Source: Pseudonocardia sp. HH130630-07
GTDB lineage: Bacteria > Actinomycetota > Actinomycetes > Mycobacteriales > Pseudonocardiaceae
NCBI RefSeq assembly: GCF_001698125.1
Contig: NZ_CP013854.1
Coordinates: 930,001 to 994,000 of the forward strand
DNA: 64,000 nucleotides
Reading direction: 5' to 3'
Positions 49,130-60,770 of the stretch are shown in pieces. Position numbers and translations under genes: made by a program. Positions within the stretch are counted from its first letter, which is position 1, and each line of letters begins with the position of its first letter. Below the pieces are notes generated by a model. The model was given only the letters and a program-made list of their open reading frames with translations. It was not told where the DNA came from and did not search any database.

Positions 49130-51406
49130 CTACTGCTCCTCGCCGGAACCCGGCGCGTTCTTCGCGACCTGCATCAGGAACTCGATGTTGGTCTTGGTCT
49201 TCTTCAGCCGGTCCAGGACCAGGTCGATCGCCTGCTGGTCGTCCAGCGCGGCGAGGACCCGCCGGAGCTTCACCATCACCGCGTGCTCGTCCGGCGACAT
49301 CAGCAGCTCCTCCTTGCGGGTGCTGCTGTCACCGACGTCGACGGCCGGGAAGATCCGCTTGTCGGCGATCTTGCGGTCGAGCTTGAGCTCGGCGTTGCCG
49401 GTGCCCTTGAACTCCTCGAAGATCACCGTGTCCATCGTGGACCCGGTCTCGACCAGCGCGGTGGCGAAGATCGTCAGCGAGCCGCCGTCCTCGATGTTGC
49501 GCGCCGCACCGAGGAACCGCTTCGGCGGGTACAGGGCGGTCGAGTCGACACCACCGGACAGGATCCGGCCCGACGCCGGAGCGGCCAGGTTGTAGGCCCG
49601 CCCGAGACGCGTGATGTTGTCCAGCAGCACGACGACGTCGTGCCCCATCTCGACCAGTCGCTTCGCCCGCTCGATCGAGAGCTCGGCGACCGTGGTGTGG
49701 TCCGACGGCGGGCGGTCGAAGGTGGAGGCGATGACCTCGCCCTTCACCGACCGCTGCATGTCGGTGACCTCCTCCGGCCGCTCGTCGACCAGGACGACCA
49801 TGAGGTGGCACTCGGGGTTGTTCGTCGTGATCGCGTTCGCGATCGACTGCATGATCGTGGTCTTGCCCGCCTTCGGCGGGGACACGATCAGCGCCCGCTG
49901 CCCCTTGCCGACCGGCATGACCAGGTCGATGACCCGGGTGGTCAGCTGGGTGGGCTCGGTCTCCAGGCGGAGCCGCTCGTTCGGGTAGAGCGGGGTCAGC
50001 TTGGTGAACTCGGGCCGGTTGCGCGCCGACTCGGGGTCGCGGCCGTTGATCGAGTCCACCCGCACCAGCGGGTTGAACTTCTGCCGCTGCTGCTCGCCCT
50101 CCCGGGGCTGGCGGACCGCACCGGTGATCGCGTCACCGCGGCGCAGGCCGTTCTTGCGCACCATCGACATCGAGACGTAGACGTCGGTCGGTCCGGACAG
50201 GTAGCCGGTCGTCCGCACGAACGCGTAGTTGTCGAGGATGTCGACGATGCCGGCGACCGGCAGCAGGACGTCGTCCTCGCGGATCTCGGTGTCGACGCCA
50301 CCCCCGCCGCTGCCGCCGTTGCCGCGCCCGTCGCCGCGCTCGCGCTCGCGGCCCCGGCGACGGTCGCGGAAGCGACGGCCGCGGCGGCCACGGCCGTCGC
50401 CGTCGTCGTCGGTGTCGTCGAAGTCCACGCGGTCGTTGCGCTCGCCGCGGTCGTTGCGCTCGTTCCGGTCGCCACGCTCGGCGCGGTCCGGGCGCTCGTT
50501 GCGGTCGTTGCGCTCGTTGCGGCCACCCCGGCCGCCACGGCCGCCGCGGCCGCCGTCGTTGCCGTCGCCGGAGGCACGGCCGCCACGGCCGTTCTCGGCG
50601 CGCTCGTTGCCGCCACGGCCACCGTCGTTGCCGTCGGCGCCGTTGGTGCCGCCGTTGCCGCCGTTGCGGTTGCGGCGGCCACCGTCGCGGCCGTCGCCGT
50701 CGCGGCCCTCACCGTCACCGGCGTCGGGCTTGGCCTCGGGCTTCGTGTCGGGCTGGGCGTCGCGCTGGCCGGCGTCACGCTGGCCGTTGTCCTCGCCCTG
50801 GCGCCGGCGGCCACGGGAGCGGCGGCCGCCGCCGTCCTGCGACTCGTCGGGCCGGTCGGCCGGGCGGTCGTCGGACCGCTCCGGGGCGTCGGCCGGAGCC
50901 GCCGCGGCAGCGGGCGGCGCCGTGACCTCGGCCGGGGCCGACACGGTGGCCTGCTCGGCGGCGGCCTCCGGGGCCCCGGCCGGGCGGGTCGCCGCGCGGC
51001 GGCGCCGGGTGCGCGGAACGGGGGCCTCCTCGGCCGCACCGGTCGCGGCGGGCGCACCGTTCGAAGCGGGGGCGTCGGCGGTCACCGCCGGCGCGGGCGC
51101 CGCGGTGTCGCCGAGGGGCAGCTGCGGCGCCTCGGCGCCGTCCGACCCCGCCTTCGGCTTCGACTTCTTCCTGGCCGGAGCCGCCGGGGCGGCCGTGGCA
51201 GCCGGGGCGGCCGCGGCGGCGCCGCCCTGCCGCTCCTTGATCGCCGCGATGAGGTCACCCTTACGCATCCCGGAGATGTCCGGGATGTTCAGCTCGGTGG
51301 CCAGCTGACGCAGCTCGGCCAGCACCATGCCGGACAGTCCACCGCGACGGCGGGGAGCCGTCTCGGTCGACGTGGTCCCGGTACCGGCGAGATCGGTCTC
51401 GCTCAC
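49130..51406 (-). CDS. rho: Transcription termination factor Rho with long Arg/Asp/Gly-rich insert
   Basis: 758 residues, against 419 in E. coli. The N-terminal Rho-N helix pair ([20 protein letters not shown]) is followed by about 320 residues first rich in Ala/Pro, then in Arg, Asp, Asn and Gly ([20 protein letters not shown]). The RNA-binding domain starts at [20 protein letters not shown]. The ATPase has the P-loop [13 protein letters not shown], the Walker B segment [16 protein letters not shown] and a later [21 protein letters not shown]. It unwinds RNA to end transcription. Such inserts are known in actinobacterial Rho. The GTG at 51406 follows GGAAGGA. Confidence 0.95.
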   Translation of the reverse strand: MSETDLAGTGTTSTETAPRRRGGLSGMVLAELRQLATELNIPDISGMRKGDLIAAIKERQGGAAAAAPAATAAPAAPARKKSKPKAGSDGAEAPQLPLGDTAAPAPAVTADAPASNGAPAATGAAEEAPVPRTRRRRAATRPAGAPEAAAEQATVSAPAEVTAPPAAAAAPADAPERSDDRPADRPDESQDGGGRRSRGRRRQGEDNGQRDAGQRDAQPDTKPEAKPDAGDGEGRDGDGRDGGRRNRNGGNGGTNGADGNDGGRGGNERAENGRGGRASGDGNDGGRGGRGGRGGRNERNDRNERPDRAERGDRNERNDRGERNDRVDFDDTDDDGDGRGRRGRRFRDRRRGRERERGDGRGNGGSGGGGVDTEIREDDVLLPVAGIVDILDNYAFVRTTGYLSGPTDVYVSMSMVRKNGLRRGDAITGAVRQPREGEQQRQKFNPLVRVDSINGRDPESARNRPEFTKLTPLYPNERLRLETEPTQLTTRVIDLVMPVGKGQRALIVSPPKAGKTTIMQSIANAITTNNPECHLMVVLVDERPEEVTDMQRSVKGEVIASTFDRPPSDHTTVAELSIERAKRLVEMGHDVVVLLDNITRLGRAYNLAAPASGRILSGGVDSTALYPPKRFLGAARNIEDGGSLTIFATALVETGSTMDTVIFEEFKGTGNAELKLDRKIADKRIFPAVDVGDSSTRKEELLMSPDEHAVMVKLRRVLAALDDQQAIDLVLDRLKKTKTNIEFLMQVAKNAPGSGEEQ

Positions 51407-51762
51407 AGAGTTCCTTCCTGACCGACCCGGTTGTCCTGTCCAGGTCAGGGGATGTCGCACGCTCGACCGGCGCGGAGACCCCGCACCGGCAGCATTTACA
51501 AGGATGGAGTCCACGACGACATCGCGGGAGTCGGGCCGCCCGTTCGGGATTCCGAATCCGGTCAGAAAGGAGATCGGGCGAGCGGGGCCCGGCTGCAAGA
51601 CTGCGCCGACGTCGCGTGGTTCGCCATGCACGGGCGAGACTAGACGTATCGCCCCGGGGCGGCAACAACCCCCCGGCCCGACGCGCCGACGGATGACGTC
51701 GGGAACATCACGTCACCACGACACATCGCGCACAACCGTTCCGAGCTGCACGAACCGGGTGG
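51407..51762. other. rho-thrB intergenic region (356 bp)
   Basis: No gene was found. On the minus strand, TTGTTG (51668-51663) with TAGTCT or TCTAGT near 51637-51644 may be the rho promoter, giving a leader of about 230 nt. TGACGT (51694-51699) and ACGTCA (51710-51715) form an inverted repeat with a 10-nt spacer. The part nearest rho is locally AT-richer (about 51490-51560). Confidence 0.4.
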
Positions 51763-52665
51763 TCAGAGCACCTCGACCCGGACGCCCTCGGTGTCCACCC
51801 CGAGCGGCCGGACCGCGAACCCCTCGGTGTCCACCCCGGCCGGCACCGCGCCGTCGGTGGTCAGTGCCAGCACCGTCGGACCGGCACCGGAGACCGCGGC
51901 GGCGACACCGTGTTCGCGCAGCGCCTCGACCAGCCGCAGCGATGCCGGGTAGGCCGGCCGCCGGTACGGCTGGTGCAGCCGGTCCTCGGTGGCCGCGAGC
52001 AGCAGGTCCGGCCGCCGGGTGAGCGCGAGCACCGCGAGCGCGCAGCGGCTGCCGGTGTGCGCGGCGTCGGCCAGCGGGACCTGCGCCGGGAGCAGGCCCC
52101 GGGTGGTCCGGGTGGAGGACTCGGTCCCGGGCACGAGGGCCACCGGCGCCACGTCCGGATGGACGTCGAGCTTCTCGGCGTGGAACCGGCGGGCCGAGCC
52201 CGGCGCCTCCCAGGCGACGACGAACCCGCCGAGCAGGCTGGCGGCCGCGTTGTCGGCGTGCCCCTCCATCCCGGCCGCGAGCTGCAGCAGCACGTCGCGC
52301 TCCAGCTCGACGTCCCGCCCGGCGAGCACCGCGGCCGCGGTCACCCCGGCGACGGCGGCGGCGGCCGAGCTGCCCAGCCCACGCGAGTGCGGTACGGCGT
52401 TGGTGCAGCGCAGTCGCAGCCCCTCGGGGGCCTCGCCGAACAGCTCGAACGCCTGCCGCATCGCCCGCAGGACGAGGTGCCGCTCGTCGCGCGGGACGAA
52501 CCGGGCCCCCTCCCCCGCGACGTCGACGAACACCCCAGCCGACGACTGGACCTCGACGTCGATCTCGTCGTACAGGCCCAGCGCCATACCGAGGCAGTCG
52601 AACCCCGGCCCGAGGTTCGCCGTCGACCCGGGCACGCGGACCCGGACGCGGGTGGGGCGGCCCAT
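51763..52665 (-). CDS. thrB: Homoserine kinase
   Basis: 300 residues, GHMP kinase fold. RVRVPGSTANLGPGFDCLGM opens the protein; the ATP loop is VPHSRGLGSSAAAAVAG; the C-terminal GHMP motif is AAAVSGAGPTVLAL. It phosphorylates homoserine for ThrC. Its ATG overlaps the thrC stop by one base (TGATG), so the three genes hom-thrC-thrB form one coupled operon. Near the C-terminus, GVDTEGFAVRPLGVDTEGVR holds a short internal repeat (GVDTEG). Confidence 0.95.
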   Translation of the reverse strand: MGRPTRVRVRVPGSTANLGPGFDCLGMALGLYDEIDVEVQSSAGVFVDVAGEGARFVPRDERHLVLRAMRQAFELFGEAPEGLRLRCTNAVPHSRGLGSSAAAAVAGVTAAAVLAGRDVELERDVLLQLAAGMEGHADNAAASLLGGFVVAWEAPGSARRFHAEKLDVHPDVAPVALVPGTESSTRTTRGLLPAQVPLADAAHTGSRCALAVLALTRRPDLLLAATEDRLHQPYRRPAYPASLRLVEALREHGVAAAVSGAGPTVLALTTDGAVPAGVDTEGFAVRPLGVDTEGVRVEVL

Positions 52666-53813
52666 CAGGCCAGCTCGAGCGCGGCCACGACGGCGCCCGG
52701 GTCGATCGGGACGATCTCCGGGTCCGGCGCGGTGAGCAGCGCGGTGTCCGGGTCCTTGAGCCCGTGCCCGGTCACCGTGCAGACGACGAGGGAGTCCGCG
52801 GGCAGGGTGCCGTCGGCGTGCGACTGGAGCAGCCCGGCCACACTGGACGCCGACGCCGGCTCCACGAACACGCCCTCCTGCGCGGACAGCATCCGGTAGG
52901 CGGACAGGATCTCGTCGTCGGTGACGGCGGCGAAGCGACCGCCCGACTCGTCGCGGGCGGTGGTGGCGCCCTTCCACGACGCCGGGGCGCCGATCCGGAT
53001 CGCGGTCGCGATCGTCTCCGGCGCGCTGACCGGTGCACCGTGCACCAGCGGCGCGGCACCGGCGGCCTGGAAGCCGAACATCCGCGGGAGCCCGGAGACG
53101 ATGCCGTCGGCGTGGTAGCCGCGGTAGCCCTGCCAGTAGGCGGTGATGTTGCCGGCGTTGCCCACCGGCAGGCAGTGCACGTCCGGGGCGCGGCCGAGCT
53201 GGTCGCAGATCTCGTAGGCCGCCGAGGCCTGGCCCGCGATCCGGGTCGGGTTCACCGAGTTGACCAGCGCGATCGCCGGGAAGTCGGCCGTGGTCTTGCG
53301 GGCGAGCTCCAGGCAGTCGTCGAAGTTGCCGTCGATCTGCAGGATCCGGGCGCCGCTCGCGACGGCCTGGGCCAGCTTGCCCAGCGCGATCTTGCCGCTC
53401 GGCACGAGCACCGCGCACGTCATCCCGGCCCGGGTCGCGTAGGCGGCGGCCGACGCCGACGTGTTCCCGGTGGACGCGCAGAGCACGCTCTGCTTGCCGT
53501 CGGCCAGCGCCGCGGTGACCGCCATGGTCATCCCGCGGTCCTTGAACGAGCCGGTCGGGTTGGCCCCGTCGACCTTCAGGTACACCTGGCAGCCGGTCAG
53601 CTCGGACAGCCGCGGCGCCGGGAGCAGCGGGGTCCCGCCCTCGCCCAGGGTCACCACCGTCCAGTCCGGCCGGACCGGCATCCGGTCGCGGTAGGCCTCG
53701 ATGATCCCGGGCCAGTGACCGGGCGGCGGCGGTGCGACGGCCCCCGGACGCTGGGGGGCGGGCCCGGTCGCGCCGGCGGCCGGCCCCCGGGCGTTCTGCA
53801 CACTGCCGGTCAC
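52665..53813 (-). CDS. threonine synthase thrC: Threonine synthase
   Basis: 382 residues. PLP enzyme that turns O-phosphohomoserine into threonine. The PLP Lys is in [16 protein letters not shown] near residue 95; [19 protein letters not shown] and [16 protein letters not shown] bind phosphate and cofactor. A Pro/Ala-rich lead of about 30 residues comes first. The GTG at 53813 is chosen for its GAAGGAGGG ribosome site; an upstream GTG at 53852 would overlap the hom stop by 4 bases and is possible. Confidence 0.94.
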   Translation of the reverse strand: MTGSVQNARGPAAGATGPAPQRPGAVAPPPPGHWPGIIEAYRDRMPVRPDWTVVTLGEGGTPLLPAPRLSELTGCQVYLKVDGANPTGSFKDRGMTMAVTAALADGKQSVLCASTGNTSASAAAYATRAGMTCAVLVPSGKIALGKLAQAVASGARILQIDGNFDDCLELARKTTADFPAIALVNSVNPTRIAGQASAAYEICDQLGRAPDVHCLPVGNAGNITAYWQGYRGYHADGIVSGLPRMFGFQAAGAAPLVHGAPVSAPETIATAIRIGAPASWKGATTARDESGGRFAAVTDDEILSAYRMLSAQEGVFVEPASASSVAGLLQSHADGTLPADSLVVCTVTGHGLKDPDTALLTAPDPEIVPIDPGAVVAALELA

Positions 53814-53848
53814 GGGAGGACCCTCCTTCGGTCGGGACGACACCGGGT

Positions 53849-55243
53849 TCACTCGCCCATCCCCAGCGCACTGACCGTGCGGCCGAGGCCCTCGACGCGC
53901 AGCACGCCGGCCACGCCCTTGACGTGGTCGAGGTCGAGCAGCGCGGAGACGGTGGCCGAGAGCGCCGCCTCCGGCGCCGAGTGCGTGACGACGGTGAGCC
54001 GGGCCTGGCCGGAGTCGCCGTCGACGGCGCCGTTCACGCCGCCGGTCTGGCGCACCGCGGCGATCGAGACGCGGTGCCGGGCGAACTCGCCGGCGATCGC
54101 GGCCAGCACGCCCTCGCGGTCGGCGACCTCGAGGTCGACGTGGTAGCGCGTGGGGACCTCGCCGATCGGGCGGACCGGCAGGCTCGCGTAGGCGGACTCG
54201 CGCGGCCCGCGGCCACCCCCGACCCGGTTGCGCGCGACGGCGACGAGGTCACCGAGCACGGCCGACGCGGTCGGCGCCCCGCCGGCGCCCTGGCCGTAGA
54301 ACATCAGCTGGCCGGCGGCCTCGGCCTCGACGAACACCGCGTTGAACGCGCCGTCCACCCGGGCCAGGGGGTGGGAGTCCGGGACCATCGCCGGGTAGAC
54401 CCTGGCCGAGACCGACTCCGAGACCGACCCGTCGGCCGCGGTGTCGACGACCCGCTCGCAGATCGCCAGCAGCTTGATCGTGCAGCCCAGCCGGCGCGCG
54501 GCGGCGACCTCGGCCGAGCTGACCTCGCGCATGCCCTCGCGGTGCACGTCGGAGGCGGTGATCCGGGTGTGGAAGGCGAGCGTGGCCAGGATCGCGGCCT
54601 TCGAGGCGGCGTCGTAGCCGTCGACGTCGGCGCTCGGGTCGGCCTCGGCGTACCCCAGCCGGGTGGCCTCCTCCAGTGCGTCCGCATAGGACGCGCCGCC
54701 GGCCGCCATCGCCGAGAGGATGAAGTTCGACGTGCCGTTGACGATGCCGGCGACCCGGGTGATCCGGTCACCGGCGAGGGACTCGCGCAGCGGGCGCAGC
54801 AGCGGGATGGCCCCGGCGACGGCCGCCTCGTAGTAGAGGTCGGCGCCGGACGCGTCCGCGGCCTCGGCGAGCGTCGGGCCGTCCTCGGCGAGCAGCGCCT
54901 TGTTCGCGGTGACGACCGACTTGCCGGACTTCAGCGCCTCCAGCAGCCAGCCGCGCACCGGCTCGATGCCGCCGATGACCTCGACGACGACGTCGACGTC
55001 GTCCCGGGCGACCAGCTCGGCCGCGTCGGTGGTCACCAGGTGGCCGAAGTTCCCGGTCAGCCACGGATGCCGGTGCGGCCGCCGGACCGCGACACCGGCC
55101 AGCTCGACCGGGGCGCCGATCCGGGCCGTCAGCTCGTCGGCCTGGTCGGTGATCAGCCGGACCACCTCGGTGCCGACCGTGCCGCACCCCAGCAGTGCCA
55201 CCCGGACGGCCGGCCGGCCCGCACCGCTCTCGACCCTCGTCAC
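53849..55243 (-). CDS. hom: Homoserine dehydrogenase with C-terminal ACT domain
   Basis: 464 residues. It reduces aspartate semialdehyde to homoserine. NAD(P) loop [17 protein letters not shown]; catalytic region [30 protein letters not shown] and [18 protein letters not shown]. The last ~85 residues ([20 protein letters not shown]) are an ACT domain for threonine feedback. The GTG at 55243 follows GAGGAGGG. It heads the hom-thrC-thrB operon, 122 bp after lysA. Confidence 0.96.
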   Translation of the reverse strand: MTRVESGAGRPAVRVALLGCGTVGTEVVRLITDQADELTARIGAPVELAGVAVRRPHRHPWLTGNFGHLVTTDAAELVARDDVDVVVEVIGGIEPVRGWLLEALKSGKSVVTANKALLAEDGPTLAEAADASGADLYYEAAVAGAIPLLRPLRESLAGDRITRVAGIVNGTSNFILSAMAAGGASYADALEEATRLGYAEADPSADVDGYDAASKAAILATLAFHTRITASDVHREGMREVSSAEVAAARRLGCTIKLLAICERVVDTAADGSVSESVSARVYPAMVPDSHPLARVDGAFNAVFVEAEAAGQLMFYGQGAGGAPTASAVLGDLVAVARNRVGGGRGPRESAYASLPVRPIGEVPTRYHVDLEVADREGVLAAIAGEFARHRVSIAAVRQTGGVNGAVDGDSGQARLTVVTHSAPEAALSATVSALLDLDHVKGVAGVLRVEGLGRTVSALGMGE

Positions 55244-55365
55244 AAGCCCTCCTCGCCAACCCCACGCCACGTGCAGCGGGCGCCGATCATTCCTGGTCAG
55301 GCCGTCCCGGACAGTGCCGGGTGGCCGTTCTCACCCGGACCGGCGCGCTACCCGCCGGTAGGTGT

Positions 55366-56814
55366 TCACACCTCGAACCGGAACTGGTCCTCCAGTGTCT
55401 CGCGGCGCAACAGCGGCCGGTGGGCCCCTTCGTGCACCGCGACGACCGCGGGGCGCGGCAGCCGGTTGTAACCGGATGCCATCGCGTAGCAGTACGCGCC
55501 CGTGGCCGCGACCGCCAGCAGGTCACCGGGTGCGAGGTCGGCCGGCAGCCAGCAGTCGCGCACCACGATGTCACCCGACTCGCAGTGCTTGCCCACCACC
55601 CGGGACAGCACCGGCTCGGCGCCGCCCGGCACCGAGTCGCGCTCGGACGAGCGCGACACCAGCCGGACGTCGTACTCGGCGTCGTAGAGCGAGGTGCGGA
55701 TGTTGTCGCTCATCCCGCCGTCGACGCTGACGTAGCGCCGCGCGTACCCGCCGAGCGGGACGTCCTTGACCGTCCCGACCTCGTAGACGGTGACCGTGCC
55801 CGGCCCGGCGATCGCCCGGCCCGGCTCGACCGCGATCGCCGGCACGTCCAGCCCGGACGCGGCGCACTCCCGCTTGACGATCGCGCGCAGCTCCTCGGCG
55901 AGCGCCGGCATCGACAGCGGGGTCTCCCCCGGCCGGTAGGCGATGCCGATGCCGCCGCCGAGGTCCAGCGTGCGCAGCGCCGCGAGGTTGTCGCCGCCGT
56001 GCTCGGCGTGCAGGTCGGCGAGCACCTTGACCACCCGCCGGGCCGCCGCCTCGAACCCCTCGGTGTCGAAGATCTGCGACCCGATGTGGGAGTGCAGGCC
56101 GACCAGCCGCAGGTGCCGGGCCGCCAGCACCCGGCGGGCGGCCTCCAGCGCCGGGGAGTCCTTGGTCTCCGAGGTGGCGATCGAGAACCCGAACTTCTGG
56201 TCCTCGTGCGCGGTGGCGATGTACTCGTGGGTGTGCGCCTCGACGCCGACGGTCAGCCGGATCAGTACCGGCACCGACGCGTCGCGCGCGGCGGCCACGG
56301 ACTCCAGCCGGGCGATCTCGTCGAAGCTGTCGACGACGATGCCGCCGATCCCCGCGTCGACGGCCGCGGCCAGCTCCTCGGCCGACTTGTTGTTGCCGTG
56401 CAACGCGATCCGCTCCGGCGGGAACTCCGCACGCAGCGCCACGGCGAGCTCGCCGCCGGAGCAGACGTCGAGCGAGAGGCCCTCCTGGGCGACCCAGCGG
56501 GCGACCTCCGTGCACAGGAACGCCTTCGCCGCGTAGTGCACGGCGGTGGCGCCGAAGGCGGCGGCGAACTCCGCGCAGCGGTCGCGGAAGTCGGCCTCGT
56601 CGAGCACGAACACCGGCGTGCCGTAGTGCGCCGCGAGATCCCGGACGTCGACGCCGGCCGCCTGCAGCGCGCCGTCGGCGCCGCGGGCGGCGTGCCGCGG
56701 CCAGACGGCCGGGGCGAGCGCGTCCAGCTCGGCGGCCGACTCCGGTCGCGGGCCTGCGGACTCGGGTGCGGGGGTGATGCCGGCGTGCAGCGGGCCGGCG
56801 GGGTGAGCGCGCAT
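55366..56814 (-). CDS. lysA: Diaminopimelate decarboxylase
   Basis: 482 residues. Last step of lysine synthesis, PLP fold-type III. The PLP Lys is in [41 protein letters not shown] and [13 protein letters not shown] follow; the active-site Cys region is [13 protein letters not shown] and the end is [14 protein letters not shown]. An N-terminal Pro/Ala/His leader of about 40 residues precedes the fold. The ATG lies 5 bases after the argS stop, so the two are coupled, as in other actinobacteria. Confidence 0.96.
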   Translation of the reverse strand: MRAHPAGPLHAGITPAPESAGPRPESAAELDALAPAVWPRHAARGADGALQAAGVDVRDLAAHYGTPVFVLDEADFRDRCAEFAAAFGATAVHYAAKAFLCTEVARWVAQEGLSLDVCSGGELAVALRAEFPPERIALHGNNKSAEELAAAVDAGIGGIVVDSFDEIARLESVAAARDASVPVLIRLTVGVEAHTHEYIATAHEDQKFGFSIATSETKDSPALEAARRVLAARHLRLVGLHSHIGSQIFDTEGFEAAARRVVKVLADLHAEHGGDNLAALRTLDLGGGIGIAYRPGETPLSMPALAEELRAIVKRECAASGLDVPAIAVEPGRAIAGPGTVTVYEVGTVKDVPLGGYARRYVSVDGGMSDNIRTSLYDAEYDVRLVSRSSERDSVPGGAEPVLSRVVGKHCESGDIVVRDCWLPADLAPGDLLAVAATGAYCYAMASGYNRLPRPAVVAVHEGAHRPLLRRETLEDQFRFEV

Positions 56815-56819
56815 GGGGG

Positions 56820-58469
56820 TCACATCCGTTCGGGGGCACCGACGCCGAGCAGGCCGAGGCCGTTGGCGAGCACCCGGCGGGCCGCGACGCACAGTGCGAG
56901 CCGGGCCCGGTGCAGGTCGGAGACGTCCTCGTCGCCCTGGGGCAGGACGCGGCAGGAGTCGTAGAACTTGTGGTAGGCGCCGGCCAGCGCCTCCAGGTAG
57001 CGGGCGACCCGGTGCGGTTCGCGCAGCTCGGCCGCGGTCCGGACGACGTCGGGGAACTCCCCGAGCGTCCGGATGAGGTCGCCCTCGCGGTCGTGGGTCA
57101 GCAGGCCGTACCCGTCGCCCGGCTCGACGCCGAGGTCCGCGGCGTTGCGGGCCAGCGAGGCCAGCCGGGCGTGCGCGTACTGGACGTAGAACACCGGGTT
57201 CTCGTTGGTGCGGCTGGACACCAGGTCCAGGTCGATGTCGAGCGTCGAGTCGACCGAGGACCGCACCAGCGAGTAGCGGGCCGCGTCGACACCGACGGCG
57301 TCGACGAAGTCCTCGAGGGTGACGATCGTGCCGGCCCGCTTGCTCATCCGGACCGGTTCGCCGCCGCGCACGAGGTTCACCATCTGCCCGATCAGCACCT
57401 CGACGATCGCGGGGTCGTCGCCGAACGCGGCGGCGATCGCCTTGAGGCGCACCGTGTAGCCGTGGTGGTCGGCGCCGAGCATGTAGAGGCACCGGTCGAA
57501 GCCGCGGGCCCGCTTGTCGCGCAGGTAGGCGATGTCACCGGCGACGTAGGCCGGGGTGCCGTCGCTCTTGATGACGACCCGGTCCTTGTCGTCGCCCTGC
57601 TCGGTGGAGCGCAGCCACCAGGCGTTGTCCTTCTCGTACAGGCTGCCGTTGTCCTTGAGCTGCTGCACCGAGTCCCCGACGGCGCCGGACTCGTGCAGGG
57701 TGAGCTCGCTGAACCAGACGTCGAAGTCGGTGCCGAACTCGTGCAGCGACCGCCGCATCTCCTGGAGCATCAGCGCGACGCCGGTGCGGCGGAACGCCTG
57801 GTGCCGCTCGGCATCGGGCAGGTCCAGGATCCCGGGCTCGGCCGCCGTCACCTGCCGGGCGATCTCGCCCACGTACGCCCCGCCGTAGCCGTTCTCCGGG
57901 GTGGGCGCGCCGGTGGCCGCCGCGATCAGCGAGGCGGCGAAGTGGTCGATCTGGGCCCCGGCGTCGTTGATGTAGTACTCGCGGGCCACCTCGGCACCCC
58001 GGGCGACCAGCACCCGGCCCAGCGCGTCGCCCACGGCGGCCCAGCGGGTCCCGCCCAGGTGGATCGGGCCGGTCGGGTTGGCGGAGACGAACTCCAGGTT
58101 CATCCGGATGCCGGCCAGCTCGTCGCCGGTGCCGTACCGCTCGCCCCGGGCCAGCACCTCACCGACGATCGCGCCCTGCGCGTCCGCGGCGAGCCGCAGG
58201 TTGATGAAGCCGGGCCCGGCGATCTCGGCGGCGGCGATCCCGTCCCGGGCCGCCAGCCCCTCGGCCAGCCACCCGGCCAGCTCGCGCGGGTTCACCCCGG
58301 CGGCCTTCGCGGTGCGCAGCGCCACGTTGGTGGCGTAGTCGCCGTGCTCGGGGTTGCGCGGGCGTTCGACGCCGGCGTCGGCCGGGAGGGCGGCGACGTC
58401 CAGGCCGCGTCGGTTCAGGACGTCCGTCGCGACGTCACGGACCAGGGCGGCGAGCACGTCGGGATTCAC
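56820..58469 (-). CDS. argS: Arginyl-tRNA synthetase
   Basis: 549 residues, class I. N-terminal Add-1-like domain ([17 protein letters not shown]); catalytic [20 protein letters not shown] with the HIGH-like HLGG; MSKRAG replaces KMSKS ([13 protein letters not shown]). The C-terminal anticodon-binding domain ends [19 protein letters not shown]. The GTG at 58469 has TAGAAT 7 bases upstream. First gene of argS-lysA-hom-thrC-thrB, divergent from the membrane glycosyltransferase gene. A tRNA-Arg gene lies 2.3 kb away, probably by chance. Confidence 0.96.
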   Translation of the reverse strand: MNPDVLAALVRDVATDVLNRRGLDVAALPADAGVERPRNPEHGDYATNVALRTAKAAGVNPRELAGWLAEGLAARDGIAAAEIAGPGFINLRLAADAQGAIVGEVLARGERYGTGDELAGIRMNLEFVSANPTGPIHLGGTRWAAVGDALGRVLVARGAEVAREYYINDAGAQIDHFAASLIAAATGAPTPENGYGGAYVGEIARQVTAAEPGILDLPDAERHQAFRRTGVALMLQEMRRSLHEFGTDFDVWFSELTLHESGAVGDSVQQLKDNGSLYEKDNAWWLRSTEQGDDKDRVVIKSDGTPAYVAGDIAYLRDKRARGFDRCLYMLGADHHGYTVRLKAIAAAFGDDPAIVEVLIGQMVNLVRGGEPVRMSKRAGTIVTLEDFVDAVGVDAARYSLVRSSVDSTLDIDLDLVSSRTNENPVFYVQYAHARLASLARNAADLGVEPGDGYGLLTHDREGDLIRTLGEFPDVVRTAAELREPHRVARYLEALAGAYHKFYDSCRVLPQGDEDVSDLHRARLALCVAARRVLANGLGLLGVGAPERM

Positions 58470-58476
58470 CGTCCCG

Positions 58477-58482
58477 ATTCTA
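58477..58482 (-). promoter_or_regulatory. -10 element for leaderless argS
   Basis: TAGAAT on the minus strand, 7 bases before the GTG at 58469, in the 139-bp divergent gap 58470-58608. Confidence 0.55.
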
Positions 58483-58608
58483 GGAGGTGCTGTGCGCCAC
58501 CTTCATCCTGGTATCGGCCCCGGCCCGGTACGGCGGGGCCGTCCGCGTACCGTCGGGATCTCCCCGACCCGCAGGCCAGGCGCGTTCCGACGCGGCCGGA
58601 GGTACCCC

Positions 58609-60726
58609 GTGCCCGACAGTCCAGCGACCGCCGGCGGGCCACCGGCCCGGCTCGCCGCAGCCGCCGGGCGGCCCGGTCCGGTCGCCGCGGCCACCGGGCT
58701 GCTGACGCTGCTGCTCGGCGCGGCGTTCGTCGCCGTGTCGCTCGCCTACAACCGCGGGAACCTCGTACCGCCGCTCGACGACGTCTACATCCACCTGCAG
58801 TACGGCCGCCAGTTCGGCCTGGGCGAGCCGCTGCGCTACCAGCCGGGTGAACCGGTCACGACCGGCGCGTCCAGCCTGCTCTACGCCGCGCTGCTGGGGC
58901 TCGCGCACGCCGTCGGGTTCCACGGGCAGTGGCTGCTCGCCTTCGCCGTCGGCACCGGGCTGGTGTGCGTGGCGCTCGCCGCGGCGTTCACCACGCTCAC
59001 CGGGTACCGGCTCGGCGGGCGCACCGCGGGGATCGCGGCGGGCGCGCTCACCGCGCTGTCCGGGCCGCTGCTCTGGGGCGGTGCGAGCGGGATGGAGATC
59101 GGGCCGCTGGCCGCGCTGCTGACCGGTTCGGTACTGTCCTACCTGCGCGAACGGCCCGCTTTCCGGTGGACGCCGGTGCTGGCCGCGCTGCTCGCGCTCG
59201 TCCGCCCGGAGGGCTTCCTCCTCGCCGCCGCACTGGTCGCGGCGATGCTGTGGACGCTGGTGCGGACCGGCCGGTGGCGGTCCCGGTGGACGGCGCTCGT
59301 CCTGGCCCCGCCGGTCGTCTTCGCCGGGCAGCTGCTGCTCTACCGGGTCCTGACCGGCACCTCCCAGGCGAACGGCGTGCTGGCGAAGTCGTGGCTGCAC
59401 GCCGGCCTGCTCCGGCAGCCCGCCGAGATCGCCGACCACACGCTGCGCAACGTCCAGGCACTCGTCGCGACGCTGTCCGGGCTCTCCGGCCAAGACGTCG
59501 TCGCGCCGTTCACCCTGGTCTTCGCGGTGCTCGGGCTGCTCGTGCTGGGGCTGCGCCGGGAGCGGACGCTGGCCGTCGCCCTCGGGGCCGGGCTGGCACT
59601 GGTGCTGCTCAGCGTCTCCACCCTGAGCACGGCGCTGTGGCAGGACCTGCGCTACCTGCAGCCGTTCCTGCCGTTGTTCCTGCTGCTCGCGGTGCTGGGC
59701 ACCGGTGTGCTCACGCACCGGGCCGTCCGGCACGTGCTGCTCGCGGTGGCGCTGCTGTTCACCGTCGTCGTGACGCCGACCTGGGCGATCCGGCTCGGCC
59801 AGCAGGCGTCGGCGATGCGGGAGGGCCCGGTCAGCGTGGCGCAGTGGATCGCCGGGAACGTGCCGCCCGGTGACGTCGTCGCGATCAACGACGCCGGTGC
59901 CGCGGCCTGGTTCGGCGGCCACCGCACCGTGGATCTCGTCGGACTGACGACGAACGGCTTCGCCGCCCCGGCGCTGAACGGTCCCGGCACCCTCTACGAG
60001 CAGCTGCGCCGGCTGCCCGAGCAGGACCGGCCGCAGTGGTTCGCGATCTTCGACCGGTGGGGCGGCATCCCGGTCGCCGACCTGGGCCGCGCCGCGCTGC
60101 TCGGCCCGGAACCGGTGATCACCTTCCAGCTCACCGCCCCGGCCCGGCCGGTCTCCCCGACCGCACCGCAGACCTGCCAGATCGACCTGAGCTGTGACCG
60201 GGTCAGCATCTGGCGGGCGGACTGGACGCTCGCCGGCTCCGGCGCGACGCCGGACGCCGCCGTACCGGGCCGGATCGCCGACCACCTCGACGTCGGCGAC
60301 ATGGCCGACGAGACCGGCCACGGCTGGACCCCCGATCCCCCGGTGCTCGGGCTGCAGCCGCAGAGCGTGCTGGACCGGGCCGACGCCGGGGGCCGGGTGG
60401 TCGCCGACAGCGGGCGCCGGATCGTCGGCGGGGAGACGTTCACGATGCGCGGCCTCGTCCCCGGGCGCCCGGCCACCCTGACCGGGCGGATCGGCGCCGA
60501 CGCGCCCGTCCCGGGGGATCGCACCCGCACGATCGCCGTGGACGTCGACGGGCGCCCCGCGGGGACCTGGACGCTGCCGGAGGGGATGCCGTGGCGGCAG
60601 TCGTCGTTCACCGTTCCCGGGGAGCTGGTGACCGGGCCGGAGGTCACGGTGCGGACGCGCTCGGAGCATCCGTTCCTGGCCCCGTACCCGGACTACCGGG
60701 CCTACGGGTGGTGGGTCAGCCAGTGA
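58609..60726 (+). CDS. Polytopic membrane glycosyltransferase-like protein (GT-C fold), unknown acceptor
   Basis: 705 residues. About ten hydrophobic helices fill residues 25-420. The loop after helix 1 has VPPLDDVYIHLQYGRQFGLG, with the acidic pair typical of GT-C enzymes that use polyprenyl-phosphate sugars (AftB-like or PMT-like). The last ~280 residues are soluble, probably outside the cell: AINDAGAAAWFGGHRTVDLV, then a beta-rich end with GGETFTMRGLVPGRPATLTG. The family is not certain; it may build arabinogalactan or another envelope glycan. The GTG at 58609 follows GGAGG. It is next to the tRNA-Arg insertion site. Confidence 0.72.
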   Translation: MPDSPATAGGPPARLAAAAGRPGPVAAATGLLTLLLGAAFVAVSLAYNRGNLVPPLDDVYIHLQYGRQFGLGEPLRYQPGEPVTTGASSLLYAALLGLAHAVGFHGQWLLAFAVGTGLVCVALAAAFTTLTGYRLGGRTAGIAAGALTALSGPLLWGGASGMEIGPLAALLTGSVLSYLRERPAFRWTPVLAALLALVRPEGFLLAAALVAAMLWTLVRTGRWRSRWTALVLAPPVVFAGQLLLYRVLTGTSQANGVLAKSWLHAGLLRQPAEIADHTLRNVQALVATLSGLSGQDVVAPFTLVFAVLGLLVLGLRRERTLAVALGAGLALVLLSVSTLSTALWQDLRYLQPFLPLFLLLAVLGTGVLTHRAVRHVLLAVALLFTVVVTPTWAIRLGQQASAMREGPVSVAQWIAGNVPPGDVVAINDAGAAAWFGGHRTVDLVGLTTNGFAAPALNGPGTLYEQLRRLPEQDRPQWFAIFDRWGGIPVADLGRAALLGPEPVITFQLTAPARPVSPTAPQTCQIDLSCDRVSIWRADWTLAGSGATPDAAVPGRIADHLDVGDMADETGHGWTPDPPVLGLQPQSVLDRADAGGRVVADSGRRIVGGETFTMRGLVPGRPATLTGRIGADAPVPGDRTRTIAVDVDGRPAGTWTLPEGMPWRQSSFTVPGELVTGPEVTVRTRSEHPFLAPYPDYRAYGWWVSQ

Positions 60727-60770
60727 TCGCGGACGGACCGACCCCCGCGTGAGGGGCGGACGGGGGTGCG

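Noticed and set aside
49073..51421. A 782-codon open frame on the plus strand opposite rho, with long Ala/Val-rich stretches
   Set aside because: It mirrors the rho coding sequence. High third-position GC removes stops on the opposite strand; the translation has no domain and rho is certain.
53814..53852. Longer threonine synthase starting at 53852
   Set aside because: It would overlap hom by 4 bases, but the strong GAAGGAGGG site fits the GTG at 53813 better; left as an alternative.
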